Shown: positions 8,275-16,621 of the stretch, in pieces
Layout of the letters: every line of letters starts with the position of its first letter
Numbering within the stretch: position 1 is the stretch's first letter
Source: Alphaproteobacteria bacterium UBA6411
GTDB lineage: Bacteria > Pseudomonadota > Alphaproteobacteria > CAAGCB01 > CAG-977
NCBI GenBank assembly: GCA_002438565.1
Contig: DJPN01000021.1
Coordinates: 1-64,000, forward strand
Direction: 5' to 3'
DNA length: 64,000 bases
Position numbers and translations under genes: made by a program
The notes under the pieces: model-generated
The model's database searches: none
What the model was told of the DNA's origin: nothing
What the model saw: only the letters and a program-made list of their open reading frames with translations

Positions 8275-9018
8275 ATGGACAACACATTGTATATCGCTTT
8301 GTCGCGCCAGACAAGCCTGTGGAACCAGCTGGACATGGTTTCCAACAACTTGGCGAACGTGAACACGACCGCGTACAAAGGCGTTCAGCCGCATTTTACC
8401 GAATACCTGTCCAAAAGCAAAAACGACGAACGCCTGCTGCCGGACAGACTGGCGTTCGTTCACGATTTCGGCATTGTCCGCGATTATACCGAAGGGGCGT
8501 TTTCGTCGACGGAAAACCCGCTGGACGTCGCAATCCACGGGGACGGCTATTTTGTCGTCGACACGCCCGAAGGCGTCCGCTACACCCGCGTCGGGCAATT
8601 CAAGCTGAACAACGACGGCATGCTGGTCACAGCAAACGGCGACGCCGTGCTGAACGACCGCGATCAGCCGATTTTCTTCGCCCCCGACGAAACCCGAATC
8701 GACATCAACCGCGACGGAACAATCGCGACGGAAAACGGCGTCATCGCCCGTTTTCGTCTGGTTCGGTTCGCCGACCCGCAGCGGCTGAGAACAACGCACG
8801 ACGGATTGTACCGCACAACGGACGGCAATCCGCCAATGGATGCCGCGGACGCCCAGCTGGAACAGGGAATGATTGAAAAATCCAATGTCAACGCCGTTGT
8901 CGAAATGGCTGAAATGATTAAATTGCAGCGCGCTTACGAAAATGTTCAGATGATGATTGATTCGGAAAACACCCGCCGTCAAAACATGATGAACGTTTAC
9001 GCCAAGTCCGCCAAATAA
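8275..9018 (+). CDS. flgF: Flagellar basal-body rod protein FlgF
   Basis: A 247-aa proximal rod protein. It has the N-terminal flg_bb_rod motif (WNQLDMVSNNLANVNTTAYKG), a central D1-like region (LDVAIHGDGYFVVDTPEGVRYTRVGQFKLNNDGMLV) and the C-terminal helix (GMIEKSNVNAVVEMAEMIKLQRAYENVQMMI). AAAGGGAAA precedes the ATG. First gene after the sigma-54 promoter and 15 bp before flgG. Confidence 0.93.
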   Translation: MDNTLYIALSRQTSLWNQLDMVSNNLANVNTTAYKGVQPHFTEYLSKSKNDERLLPDRLAFVHDFGIVRDYTEGAFSSTENPLDVAIHGDGYFVVDTPEGVRYTRVGQFKLNNDGMLVTANGDAVLNDRDQPIFFAPDETRIDINRDGTIATENGVIARFRLVRFADPQRLRTTHDGLYRTTDGNPPMDAADAQLEQGMIEKSNVNAVVEMAEMIKLQRAYENVQMMIDSENTRRQNMMNVYAKSAK

Positions 9019-9033
9019 TAAGGAGTCCTTACC

Positions 9034-9825
9034 ATGAGAGCGCTACATATCGGTGCAACGGGCATGCTGGCCCAGCAAACCAACGTCGAAGTGATTTCCA
9101 ACAACATCGCCAACATGAACACGACGGCGTATTCCCGCAGACGCGCGGAGTTTCACGACCTGCTGTACCAAGACCAGCGCCGCGTCGGCGCGAATTCGTC
9201 GGATTCGGGCACGATTGTTCCGTCGGGCATCCAGCTGGGCTTGGGCGTCAAAACGGCTTCCGTTTACCGTATTTCCGAACACGGAAGCGTTTTGAAAACG
9301 GACAACACGCTTGATTTGGCGATTCAAGGCAACGGTTATTTCCGCATCGAACTGCCCAACAACCGCGGCACGGGCTACACCCGCGACGGCGCGTTCCAGG
9401 TCAGCCCCGACGGTCTGCTGGTAACCTCCGACGGCTACACGGTTCAGCCCGGCATCACCATTCCCGAAAACGCCATCGGCATTACAATCAACTCGTCGGG
9501 CGAAGTCTGGGTCAAAGAAGACGGTCAAACCGAATTGAACAACGTCGGACAGCTGGAAATCGCGAACTTTATGAACGAATCGGGCTTGGAAGCCATCGGC
9601 GACAACCTGTTCATGGAAACGATAGCGTCGGGTCAGCCGACGGTCGACAATCCGGGGGCGTTGGGATTCGGAACGATTTTGCAGGGACACTTGGAAAACT
9701 CGAACGTCAACGTGGTGTCGGAAATCACGGAACTGGTGTCCGCCCAGCGTGCTTATGAAATGAATTCTAAAATCATCACGACGGCGGATCAGATGCTGTC
9801 GACCATCAACAATTTGAAATCGTAA
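9034..9825 (+). CDS. flgG: Flagellar distal rod protein FlgG
   Basis: A 263-aa distal rod protein of normal length. N-terminal MRALHIGATGMLAQQTNVEVISNNIANMNTTAYSRRR, central LDLAIQGNGYFRIELPNNRGTGYTRDGAFQVSPDG, and C-terminal LENSNVNVVSEITELVSAQRAYEMNSKII match the family throughout. It shares its fold with FlgF just upstream. flgA follows after 11 bp. Confidence 0.96.
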   Translation: MRALHIGATGMLAQQTNVEVISNNIANMNTTAYSRRRAEFHDLLYQDQRRVGANSSDSGTIVPSGIQLGLGVKTASVYRISEHGSVLKTDNTLDLAIQGNGYFRIELPNNRGTGYTRDGAFQVSPDGLLVTSDGYTVQPGITIPENAIGITINSSGEVWVKEDGQTELNNVGQLEIANFMNESGLEAIGDNLFMETIASGQPTVDNPGALGFGTILQGHLENSNVNVVSEITELVSAQRAYEMNSKIITTADQMLSTINNLKS

Positions 9826-9836
9826 GGATTGACGCA

Positions 9837-10814
9837 ATGAAACGGCTTTTTCTCTTAGCTTTGGCGGCGGCTTTGACGGCGGTTTGTCCTGTCCGCGCCG
9901 AATCGCCGTGGGACGAAGCGCAAAGTGAAACGCTCGCTCTGCCCGTCGTTTTGCGCGAAAAAGCCGAAATCACTGCCGACAAAATACGCTTGGGCGACTT
10001 GTTTTCCGGCCTGCCCCGCGACAAGGAAAACCGTGTCGTCGCCGACGCGCCGTCCCTTGGCAAAGACGTCGTTCTGACGGCGGACTGGCTGAAAAAAGCG
10101 GCGCAAAAACACGCAATCGACTGGACGCCCGCCGATTCCGGCGTGTCGGTTTCCGTCCGCCGCGCCGCCCGCGAAATCGGCAAAGCGGATGTTGCTTCTC
10201 TGCTGATTAAGGCTTTGAAAAACAACGGCTTGTCCGATAACGCCGAAATCGTTTTAAACGGCAAAAACTTCCCGATTCTCGTCCCTAAAAACGCGGAATA
10301 CGATATTTCGTTTGAAGATATCGATTTTTCCCGCGACGCAAAGGCTTTTTCCGCCAAGGCCGTCATCAAAACGGATGAAGAAACGCAAACCGTCGATTTA
10401 ACGGGCAAAGTGCAGACTTTCGTTTTTGTTCCGACGACGCGGCACGCCTTGACCGCGGGACAGATTATAACCGAAGCGGACGTGTTTATGAAAAAAACAC
10501 CGCAGGAACGGGCGCGCCGCCTGAAAATCGCGGCATTGGGCGACCTTATCGGCAAAGAAATCAAGCGCCCCGTCCGTGCAGGTCAGCCTTTGGACGATTC
10601 GGACGTCCGCGTCCGTCCCATGATTACCAAAGGAAAAGCGGTAACTTTAAGTTTCGTCAAAGGCGGAATTATGCTCAGCGCACAGGGAAAAGCTTTGGAA
10701 AACGGCGGATTGGGCGATACGGTGCGCGTCATGAACACGCAGAGCAAATCCGTTGTTCAAGGCACGGTCACAAGCCCCGACACCATCACCATAAACGGGA
10801 GGAATGAAAAATGA
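9837..10814 (+). CDS. flgA: Flagella basal body P-ring formation protein FlgA
   Basis: A 325-aa periplasmic chaperone for the P-ring protein FlgI. It has a signal peptide (about 1-21, cleavage near VRA-ES), an N-terminal extension, and a C-terminal SAF-type domain (TTRHALTAGQIITEADVFMKK...GLGDTVRVMNTQSKSVVQGTVTSPDTI). It overlaps flgH by 4 bp (ATGA). flgI itself is not in the window. Confidence 0.9.
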   Translation: MKRLFLLALAAALTAVCPVRAESPWDEAQSETLALPVVLREKAEITADKIRLGDLFSGLPRDKENRVVADAPSLGKDVVLTADWLKKAAQKHAIDWTPADSGVSVSVRRAAREIGKADVASLLIKALKNNGLSDNAEIVLNGKNFPILVPKNAEYDISFEDIDFSRDAKAFSAKAVIKTDEETQTVDLTGKVQTFVFVPTTRHALTAGQIITEADVFMKKTPQERARRLKIAALGDLIGKEIKRPVRAGQPLDDSDVRVRPMITKGKAVTLSFVKGGIMLSAQGKALENGGLGDTVRVMNTQSKSVVQGTVTSPDTITINGRNEK

Positions 10815-11563
10815 CCCATTCTTTTTTGAAAGCCGGATTGATTGCCGTTTTGATACTGCCCTCGGCAGGATGTGCCTACTTCGGGCGGCTGGCCGATGTC
10901 GGAAAAGCCCCCGAACTGTCCAAAATCGAAAATCCGACAAAGCAAAAGGATTATCGTCCCGTCGACATGCCCATGCCCGATCCGCAGCCTGCGTACGTCA
11001 ATTCAAATTCGCTGTGGCGCCCCGGATCGAAAGGCTTTTTCAAAGACCAGCGCGCCAGTCAGGTCGGCGATATTCTGACCGTTCAAGTCGTTATTTCCGA
11101 CAAAGCTTTACTGGAAAACAAATCGGAACAAAAACGCGGCGACGACAAAGACAGCGTCAGCATCGGAGCGCTGGCGGGACTGGAAAAATACGCGGGGAAA
11201 ATTTTGCCGAATGGAGTTGACGTATCGAACCTTTTTGACATATCATCAAGCCGTGACATTACGGGTGACGGATCGATTGACCGAAACGAAAAAATCGATG
11301 TGACCATGGCGGCGGTTGTAACGCAAGTTCTGCCCAACGGGAATCTGGTGATTTCCGGAAAACAGGAAGTCCGCGTCAACTATGAAATGCGCCAGCTTCA
11401 CATGACGGGCATTATCCGCCGCGAAGACATTTCCGTTTTGAACACCATCAAATCGGAAAAAATTGCCGAATTACGCGTCGCTTACGGTGGCAAGGGAACC
11501 ATCAGCGACGTCCAGCAGCCGCGAATCGGCCGTCAAGTGCTGGATATCCTTTCGCCGTTCTAA
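10811..11563 (+). CDS. flgH: Flagellar L-ring lipoprotein FlgH
   Basis: A 250-aa outer-membrane L-ring lipoprotein. It has a signal peptide with lipobox SAGC (Cys about residue 21). The family motifs are GSKGFFKDQRASQVGDILTV near the start of the ring domain and the C-terminal VTQVLPNGNLVISGKQEVRVN and GIIRREDISVLNTIKSEKIAELRVAYGGKG. GGGAGG precedes the start, which overlaps the flgA stop. A strong terminator follows at once. Confidence 0.95.
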   Translation: MTHSFLKAGLIAVLILPSAGCAYFGRLADVGKAPELSKIENPTKQKDYRPVDMPMPDPQPAYVNSNSLWRPGSKGFFKDQRASQVGDILTVQVVISDKALLENKSEQKRGDDKDSVSIGALAGLEKYAGKILPNGVDVSNLFDISSSRDITGDGSIDRNEKIDVTMAAVVTQVLPNGNLVISGKQEVRVNYEMRQLHMTGIIRREDISVLNTIKSEKIAELRVAYGGKGTISDVQQPRIGRQVLDILSPF

Positions 11564-11571
11564 GCGGCGGA

Positions 11572-11630
11572 CGCTACGGAGTTCCGACCCCTCCCCTCCC
11601 TTAAACGGAACTCCGTAGCGATATTTTTTT
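11572..11630 (+). terminator. Strong terminator after flgH
   Basis: CGCTACGGAGTTCCG pairs perfectly with CGGAACTCCGTAGCG (15 bp) around a pyrimidine-rich loop and is followed by ATATTTTTTT. It ends the flgFGAH unit. Confidence 0.9.
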
Positions 11631-11663
11631 CACCTTTATCCATCAAACACCACGGAGGATGCC

Positions 11664-11993
11664 ATGACAAACATCTCTTTGACTCTGGAACAGCAGGACG
11701 CGCTGGCTTTGCTGCGGGCGGCGACGAACATCTCGAACGCGCGCGCTTTGGGCGACAAGGCGGCTTTGGCCAAAGCGCTGGACGAAAACATGCGGCTGTG
11801 GACGGGTATTCAAACGCTGTTGAAACGCGCCGAACACCCGCTGCCGAACGAAATCAAATCCAATTTGCTGAAGCTGGCAAATTTCGTCGTGTCCAAAACG
11901 CTGCTGAACGGCTGCGACGCCAAAGACGAAACGCTTGACACTTTGGAAAACATGAACCTGCAAATCGCCGAAGGATTGTTGGAAGCGGCTTGA
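11664..11993 (+). CDS. flaF: FlaF-type flagellin biosynthesis regulator
   Basis: A 109-aa helical protein. The segment LWTGIQTLLKRAEHPLPNEIKSNLLKLANFVVSKTL matches the FlaF core (LW...PLP.E.K..L..LA..V...TL). In Caulobacter-type bacteria FlaF is needed for flagellin production and secretion, opposite FlbT. ACGGAGGATGCC precedes the ATG. No flbT or flagellin gene is in the window. It starts 33 bp after the flgH terminator, and I see no clear promoter of its own, so it may depend on read-through. Confidence 0.7.
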   Translation: MTNISLTLEQQDALALLRAATNISNARALGDKAALAKALDENMRLWTGIQTLLKRAEHPLPNEIKSNLLKLANFVVSKTLLNGCDAKDETLDTLENMNLQIAEGLLEAA

Positions 11994-12013
11994 TTTTTCA
12001 CCGAAAAACACGC

Positions 12014-12041
12014 TTGACAAACAGGCCGCCGTTAATATATC
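12014..12041 (+). promoter_or_regulatory. Promoter of tRNA-Val
   Basis: TTGACA (12014-12019) and TATATC (12036-12041), 16 bp apart, place the transcript start about 15 bp before the tRNA. Confidence 0.65.
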
Positions 12042-12062
12042 CTGCCTCTCGTTGCGTAAAAC

Positions 12063-12139
12063 GGGCGATTAGCTCAGCTGGTTAGAGCATCTCGTTTACA
12101 CCGAGAGGGTCTGCGGTTCGAATCCGTAATCGCCTACCA
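12063..12139 (+). tRNA. tRNA-Val (anticodon TAC)
   Basis: A 77-nt cloverleaf including an encoded CCA end: acceptor GGGCGAT/ATCGCCT (first pair G-U), D arm GCTC...GAGC, anticodon stem TCTCG/CGAGA with loop TTTACAC (anticodon TAC), T arm TGCGG-TTCGAAT-CCGTA. It has its own promoter and terminator and lies directly upstream of a TrmN6-type methyltransferase gene. Confidence 0.96.
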
Positions 12140-12144
12140 AGTTT

Positions 12145-12176
12145 AAAAAGCACTCTGCAAAGGGTGCTTTTTTATT
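12145..12176 (+). terminator. Terminator of tRNA-Val
   Basis: AAAAAGCACTC pairs with GGGTGCTTTTT around TGCAAA and is followed by TTATT. Confidence 0.8.
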
Positions 12177-12191
12177 AACCCAAGGACGGGC

Positions 12192-12923
12192 ATGGATTTT
12201 ACAACGGATGATTTTTTGGGCGGGAAAGTGCGTTTGCGCCAGCCCGTCGACGGATATCGGGCGACCAGCGACGCTGTGTTGCTGGCGGCGGCCGTCGAAA
12301 CAGTCGGCGCGGTGCGGATTCTGGACGTCGGTTGCGGTTCGGGGGCGGTTGCTTTGTGCGCGGCGGCGCGGTGTCCGGACGCCCGCATCACGGGAATCGA
12401 GCTTCAACCCGAAATGGCGGCTCTGGCGCGGGAAAACATCCGTCTCAACGAGCTGGAAGAACGTGTCGACATTGTCGAGGCCGACATTCGCGCCAAAAGA
12501 ATCGAGGGCGTTTCGACGGGAAGCTTCGACTGGGTCGTTTCAAACCCGCCGTTCATTTTGGAAGACCAGCCGTCCCCCGACAAAGTGCGCGACGTGGCGC
12601 ACAGGGAATCCGATTGTCCTTTGCACGACTGGATTTTCAACTGTCTGCGGTACGTCAAGGCGCGGGGACGTTTCGCTTTAATCAACCGCGCGGACAGACT
12701 ACCCGAAATTCTGTCTTTGCTGTACGGAAAACTGGGCGGCATCCGCATCATTCCGATTTGGACGAAAGAAAACTGTCCCGCCAAACGCGTCATCGTTATC
12801 GGCCGCAAAGGGGCGAAATCCCCAGCCGTTTTGGAAACGGGAATTGTTTTAACGAACAAAGACGGCAACAAAACCGCCCGCGCCGACGCGATTATGCGGT
12901 TCGGAAACGGTTTGAGCGCATAA
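12192..12923 (+). CDS. tRNA1(Val) A37 N6-methyltransferase-like protein
   Basis: A 243-aa SAM-dependent methyltransferase of the TrmN6/YfiC family. In enterobacteria this family methylates A37 of tRNA-Val. It has the SAM-binding motif ILDVGCGSGAVAL (about 41-53), acidic ITGIELQPEM after the second strand, and the adenine-N6 motif SNPPF (about 118-122). AAGGACGG precedes the ATG at 12192. It follows the tRNA-Val(TAC) terminator directly, a suggestive pairing with its likely substrate. Substrate assignment is by family and context only. Confidence 0.75.
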   Translation: MDFTTDDFLGGKVRLRQPVDGYRATSDAVLLAAAVETVGAVRILDVGCGSGAVALCAAARCPDARITGIELQPEMAALARENIRLNELEERVDIVEADIRAKRIEGVSTGSFDWVVSNPPFILEDQPSPDKVRDVAHRESDCPLHDWIFNCLRYVKARGRFALINRADRLPEILSLLYGKLGGIRIIPIWTKENCPAKRVIVIGRKGAKSPAVLETGIVLTNKDGNKTARADAIMRFGNGLSA

Positions 12924-13017
12924 AAATTCGCTTCCGTTTTTGAATTTGTTAATTTAACGGTCACTTTTTCCGGTGTATAAAGGAAAGTAAAAAATATTTT
13001 TCGGGGGATGTACGCCC

Positions 13018-14268
13018 ATGCTGAACATCGTTGCTCAACAAACACCTTTTGCCTTGCTTGCCGAACGGGACATGGACTTATTGGTCATTGAGGAAATGCA
13101 CGCCTCCGAACCGTTCCGCGACTGGCTGGTGGCCAAGCTGTACAACAATACGCGGCGGATTCGCGAATTTGTCGGGGCGTACCATACCTTTACGCTCGAC
13201 CCGCTGGGTTCGGTCGACATTATGTTTGTGTTCATCGACGTTTCGGGGCGCAAATGCGCGATTCTGATTGAGAACAAAATCGACCAGCCCAAACAGAACC
13301 TGCAGGCTCAGCGCTACTTTGAATTCGGGGAAAAAGGCGTTGAAGAAGGCGGCTGGGACGAATACCTGACCTGCCTGTTTTCTCCGCAAGCCTATTTTTC
13401 CAGTCTGGAACCGTCGGAATACTTTTCCAGCTATTTGAGCTACGAGGAAATCGAGGAATGGTTCAAACAAAAAGCCGTCCCGAGCAATTCCGCCACCCCC
13501 GGCCGCGCCGCGTACAAAATCAAGCTGGTGCGCAAAGCCATTGAACAGGGGACGGGCGTCGTCCGCCAGAACCGCCAGCCGCAGCCCGCTTTCCGCGCCG
13601 CCGCGCCCCAGCCGACCGTGCCGCCGATTACGCAACCGATGCCGCAACCCGTCGTCAAACAGCAAACGGTCATGGCGCAGCCCTTGCTTCAACCTCAGCC
13701 CGTTTATCAGCCTGCGCCCGAACCGTTGCCTGAAACGCCCGCGCCCAAGAAAAAAGCGTCCGCGTCCGATTTCCGCGTGTTCCCCGGCGGCGTGTTCAAC
13801 CTGCCCGCGGGATACCGCGAAGCCGAAGACACGATTGTCGGGCAATTCTGGACGGACTGCTTGGCGTTCGCGAATCAAAAATATCCCGATTTGGGCATGA
13901 AGCGCCCGACGGGCAGCGCGGAGGAAGCCGCTTGGGTCGAAATGACGCCCGAAGCGTTCCCGCGCGAAGTCAAAATCATTCACAAAATGCCGCAGGGCTT
14001 TATGGATTTGACGTTTGCCATGACGTCTTTGGCGATGATTCAAGCCCCCTATCAGCGCTTTATTGACAGCGACATGACGTTCAAGGAAAGCGGCAAAGCG
14101 GCGGTCATCCGCATCAACGTGCCGACCATCGACCCGCAACAGGGTTTTGACAGCCAGCGCGAACTGGTCGCCTTTGCTCTGCAAAAAGCGTACAAACTCT
14201 ATCAGCTGTATCTGCACGTCGTCGGCGGCAGCCCGACGGGCTATGCCCCCGAAGAGCTTTATTTGTAA
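13018..14268 (+). CDS. PD-(D/E)XK nuclease-fold protein with C-terminal domain
   Basis: A 416-aa protein of PD-(D/E)XK type. The predicted metal-binding core is GSVDIMFVFID (D about 63) followed by ILIENKIDQ (E-N-K about 83-85). A Pro/Gln-rich linker (about 190-250) joins a C-terminal domain (250-416) that starts FRVFPGGVFNLPAGYREAED and resembles the C-terminal halves of defence-type nuclease proteins. GGGGGATG lies upstream of the ATG, and TTTAAC-N17-TATAAA about 50 bp upstream could be its promoter. It stands alone. A defence or DNA-repair role is possible but unproven. Confidence 0.6.
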   Translation: MLNIVAQQTPFALLAERDMDLLVIEEMHASEPFRDWLVAKLYNNTRRIREFVGAYHTFTLDPLGSVDIMFVFIDVSGRKCAILIENKIDQPKQNLQAQRYFEFGEKGVEEGGWDEYLTCLFSPQAYFSSLEPSEYFSSYLSYEEIEEWFKQKAVPSNSATPGRAAYKIKLVRKAIEQGTGVVRQNRQPQPAFRAAAPQPTVPPITQPMPQPVVKQQTVMAQPLLQPQPVYQPAPEPLPETPAPKKKASASDFRVFPGGVFNLPAGYREAEDTIVGQFWTDCLAFANQKYPDLGMKRPTGSAEEAAWVEMTPEAFPREVKIIHKMPQGFMDLTFAMTSLAMIQAPYQRFIDSDMTFKESGKAAVIRINVPTIDPQQGFDSQRELVAFALQKAYKLYQLYLHVVGGSPTGYAPEELYL

Positions 14269-14298
14269 AGTTTTTTCGAATTTTCTATACAAAAAAAC

Positions 14299-14327
14299 TT
14301 GACAAAATCGTCGGATTATTTCATATT
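14299..14327 (+). promoter_or_regulatory. Promoter of the 14359 gene
   Basis: TTGACA (14299-14304) with CATATT (14322-14327) at 17 bp, about 30 bp before the ATG. An overlapping TATTTT gives 19 bp. Confidence 0.6.
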
Positions 14328-14358
14328 TTCCTTAAAGTTTTTTAAGGAGTGAACCCTC

Positions 14359-15384
14359 ATGGTTGCAAGTTATCAGGAATTTATGGCGGCGGGAAACGTT
14401 GAACATTTCCCCAGCGGTCAGAAAAACGCCCAGCGTCACAACACGATGACTCTGGCAAAACTGTTCAGACGGCCGCGCGTCGACCAGTCCCCCGAACGCA
14501 TGGAACGGCTGAAAAAAATGCTGTCCGAAAGCAAAACGGGACGGCAAACGCTTGAATTTCTGGAACAAAAGGGTTCCAAAATGGTGTTCGAGCCGATGAA
14601 ATACTACGGTTATTTCGCGCCCGACAAAAACTTGGTCGCTTTGAATCCGAAAATGTCGGATGAAGACCTTGCCGTCACGTTCGTTCACGAAGTCCGCCAC
14701 GCATGGCAGGATTCGCAGATGAAAACGACCGACCCGAAATCGAATCCGCGTTCGTTTCTGGTCAACGGATTTTTGATTGAAGCCGACGCTTGCGCCGCCG
14801 AAGTCATGTACGCCCACGAAATGCGCGAAAAGAATCCCAAAATCTGGGACGCTCACCAGAAATCGGGCTATGCGCCGATGAGCACCGAATTCGAAAAAAC
14901 GTTCAAAGAAACGGGCGACGCCGAAAAATCCCGCGAAGCGGCTTTGCTGAAATGGTATGATTTGAAAGTCAAACGTTCCTACGGCGACACTTATGTTCAA
15001 TACATGTCCTACATCGCCCGCGAACTGAAAAAACAAAAGGAAATGGAACCGCAATACCTGTCCACCAACAAATCGACGCAGAAAATGGTCGACAAGCTGT
15101 GCAAGGACTATGACGGCAAACCGTTTATGACCGACGGCAAAAAGCTGGAAACGCCCGAAAAACTGTTCATCAACGAAGAACAGGCGAAAAAACTGTCCAA
15201 AGCGTTGATTCCGTATATGGCGAAATACAACCGCACACCCGAAAAACTGGGATTGCCGCAAATCACGGTCGTCCGTCCCGACGGCACAAAGACCTCTTGC
15301 GATATGGTCATGCGGCAGGTCAAGGACGAACAGAAGCTCAGCAACGCCCTGAAAGCGATGAACAAAAAGAATCAAGGACGCTAA
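14359..15384 (+). CDS. Metallopeptidase-like protein (HEXXH), DUF6782-type
   Basis: A 341-aa protein with no signal peptide. Residues 115-119 (TFVHEVRHAWQDS) give a zinc-peptidase HEXXH motif. Downstream acidic residues in LIEADACAAEVMYAHEM (about 137-153) could supply the third ligand. The layout resembles DUF6782-type putative metallopeptidases common in gut alphaproteobacteria. The rest is charged and Lys-rich. AAGGAG precedes the ATG, and promoter and terminator make it monocistronic. The substrate is unknown. Confidence 0.6.
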   Translation: MVASYQEFMAAGNVEHFPSGQKNAQRHNTMTLAKLFRRPRVDQSPERMERLKKMLSESKTGRQTLEFLEQKGSKMVFEPMKYYGYFAPDKNLVALNPKMSDEDLAVTFVHEVRHAWQDSQMKTTDPKSNPRSFLVNGFLIEADACAAEVMYAHEMREKNPKIWDAHQKSGYAPMSTEFEKTFKETGDAEKSREAALLKWYDLKVKRSYGDTYVQYMSYIARELKKQKEMEPQYLSTNKSTQKMVDKLCKDYDGKPFMTDGKKLETPEKLFINEEQAKKLSKALIPYMAKYNRTPEKLGLPQITVVRPDGTKTSCDMVMRQVKDEQKLSNALKAMNKKNQGR

Positions 15385-15397
15385 AAAGTCTTTTACA

Positions 15398-15437
15398 TTA
15401 CGGCGGCTTGGATATATCCTGCCGCCGTAACTTTATC
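15398..15437 (+). terminator. Hairpin terminator after the 14359 gene
   Basis: TTACGGCGGC pairs with GCCGCCGTAA (10 bp) around a 13-nt loop. The T-run after it is weak (CTTTATC), so read-through into the SemiSWEET-like gene is possible. Confidence 0.5.
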
Positions 15438-15450
15438 GGGAGTTGATGAA

Positions 15451-15744
15451 ATGAGCCTTTTTGAAGCGATTATGCTGATTTGTTTCGGCGCCAGCTGGCC
15501 CGCCGCCGTCTATAAAACCTACAAAACCAAAAACGTCGAAGGCAAAAGCCTGTTGTTTTTGTCGCTGATTTTAATCGGCTATGTTGCGGGAATGACGCAC
15601 AAAGTTTTGAACAGCTTTGATTTCGTATTCTGGCTGTATGTTGCGAACTTTGCGTTGGTTTTCTGCGATTTTGTTTTGTATTTCAAATACAAACAGCCCG
15701 CTTTACGCCCTGCGGATGACGAGGTCGTTGAACAAGCCGCGTAA
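15451..15744 (+). CDS. SemiSWEET/PQ-loop-like small membrane protein
   Basis: A 97-aa protein with three transmembrane helices (about 4-22, 34-52, 57-80). The segment SWPAAVYKTYKTKNVEGKSLLFL matches the PQ-loop signature, with WP in place of PQ, followed by the usual K-T-K-x-x-E-G-x-S turn. SemiSWEETs are sugar transporters that work as dimers. The substrate here is unknown. Its 3' end overlaps the convergent nrdG by 42 bp. Confidence 0.7.
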   Translation: MSLFEAIMLICFGASWPAAVYKTYKTKNVEGKSLLFLSLILIGYVAGMTHKVLNSFDFVFWLYVANFALVFCDFVLYFKYKQPALRPADDEVVEQAA

Positions 15745-16395
15745 GCGTTCCAGCAGTTTTTCGTCTGTGAAAAAAGCCGTCCTTTGCTCCAAAGCGGGGG
15801 CGGTTTTATCGTTCGGATGCGGGCGCAATTCCTGCATGGCGTAAGTTTTGACGCCTTTAGCCGCCAATTTTTCCGCCATGGGCAACAGTTCATCCTTAGT
15901 GATTACGCGCGGATCAAGCGTCGTGCGGCATTCCAGTTCGACACCCGATTCCAAACACATGTCAAGGCACTTTTCCGCCGTTTTTCCGTTGGCAAGCGGA
16001 ATACGGTCGTAATTAAAGAAATCCGTTTTTACATCGAATCCGACCCACGTCAGCAGCGGCAAAACTTCAGCCAATCGCTGCGGATTGACGCCCGACGTGT
16101 GCATGCCGACCTCGAACCCCATGGCTTTGACCTGTTCCATCGCGGAACGCAATTCAGCCTGCGCCAGCGGTTCGCCGCCCGAAAACACAACGCCGTCCAA
16201 CAGCTTTTGACGGGTTTTCAAAAACTCGATGAATGTTTCCCAAGAAATGTAATCTTTGCCCGCGAACAGCTGCAATTCGGGATTGTGGCAATACGGGCAC
16301 CGCAGCGGACAGCCGCGGCAAAACAAAACGGCGGCGAGCCTGTGCGGGAAATCCACCGTTGTAAAAGACTCTACGCCGCCGATTGAAATTGACAT
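15703..16395 (-). CDS. nrdG: Anaerobic ribonucleotide reductase-activating protein
   Basis: A 230-aa radical-SAM enzyme that uses a [4Fe-4S] cluster and SAM to make the glycyl radical of class III ribonucleotide reductase. The cluster motif CPLRCPYC (C-X3-C-X2-C) is near residues 31-38, and GGEPLAQ (about 73-79) is the SAM-binding glycine motif. It is the last gene of the nrdD unit, 7 bp after the small glycyl-radical ORF. PFL-activase-type naming would also fit by sequence, but context decides for NrdG. Confidence 0.85.
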   Translation of the reverse strand: MSISIGGVESFTTVDFPHRLAAVLFCRGCPLRCPYCHNPELQLFAGKDYISWETFIEFLKTRQKLLDGVVFSGGEPLAQAELRSAMEQVKAMGFEVGMHTSGVNPQRLAEVLPLLTWVGFDVKTDFFNYDRIPLANGKTAEKCLDMCLESGVELECRTTLDPRVITKDELLPMAEKLAAKGVKTYAMQELRPHPNDKTAPALEQRTAFFTDEKLLERLRGLFNDLVIRRA

Positions 16396-16402
16396 GGTAA
16401 AA

Positions 16403-16591
16403 TTACTCTGCCGCGATATCCAAACACTTGCTCATGGCTTTTTTTTCGGAAAAGCATTTGCGTTCCGCGTATTCGGATTTTTTGCCGATGTTGAATTCGG
16501 AAACGGGGCGGAAATAGCCCATCACGCGCGTCCACACTTCGCAGGGTTGACGTTCGCTGTCGGAAAGTTCGATTTTTGTTTGTTCAGTCAT
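16403..16591 (-). CDS. Separate glycyl-radical domain protein of class III RNR
   Basis: A 62-aa protein. The core CEVWTRVMGYFRPVSEFNIGKKSEYAERKCF matches the C-terminal glycyl-radical segment of NrdD enzymes (RVxGY...N.GK..E...R), with the predicted radical glycine in VMGY. The 686-aa NrdD upstream ends after its zinc cysteines and lacks this segment, so the radical site appears to be supplied in trans. The gap to nrdD is 31 bp with its own start-site region, so this is not a simple frameshift. I recall similar stand-alone ORFs in other proteobacteria. Confidence 0.75.
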   Translation of the reverse strand: MTEQTKIELSDSERQPCEVWTRVMGYFRPVSEFNIGKKSEYAERKCFSEKKAMSKCLDIAAE

Positions 16592-16621
16592 AGTCCACTC
16601 ACTTTCATTTTATCGCCCGAA

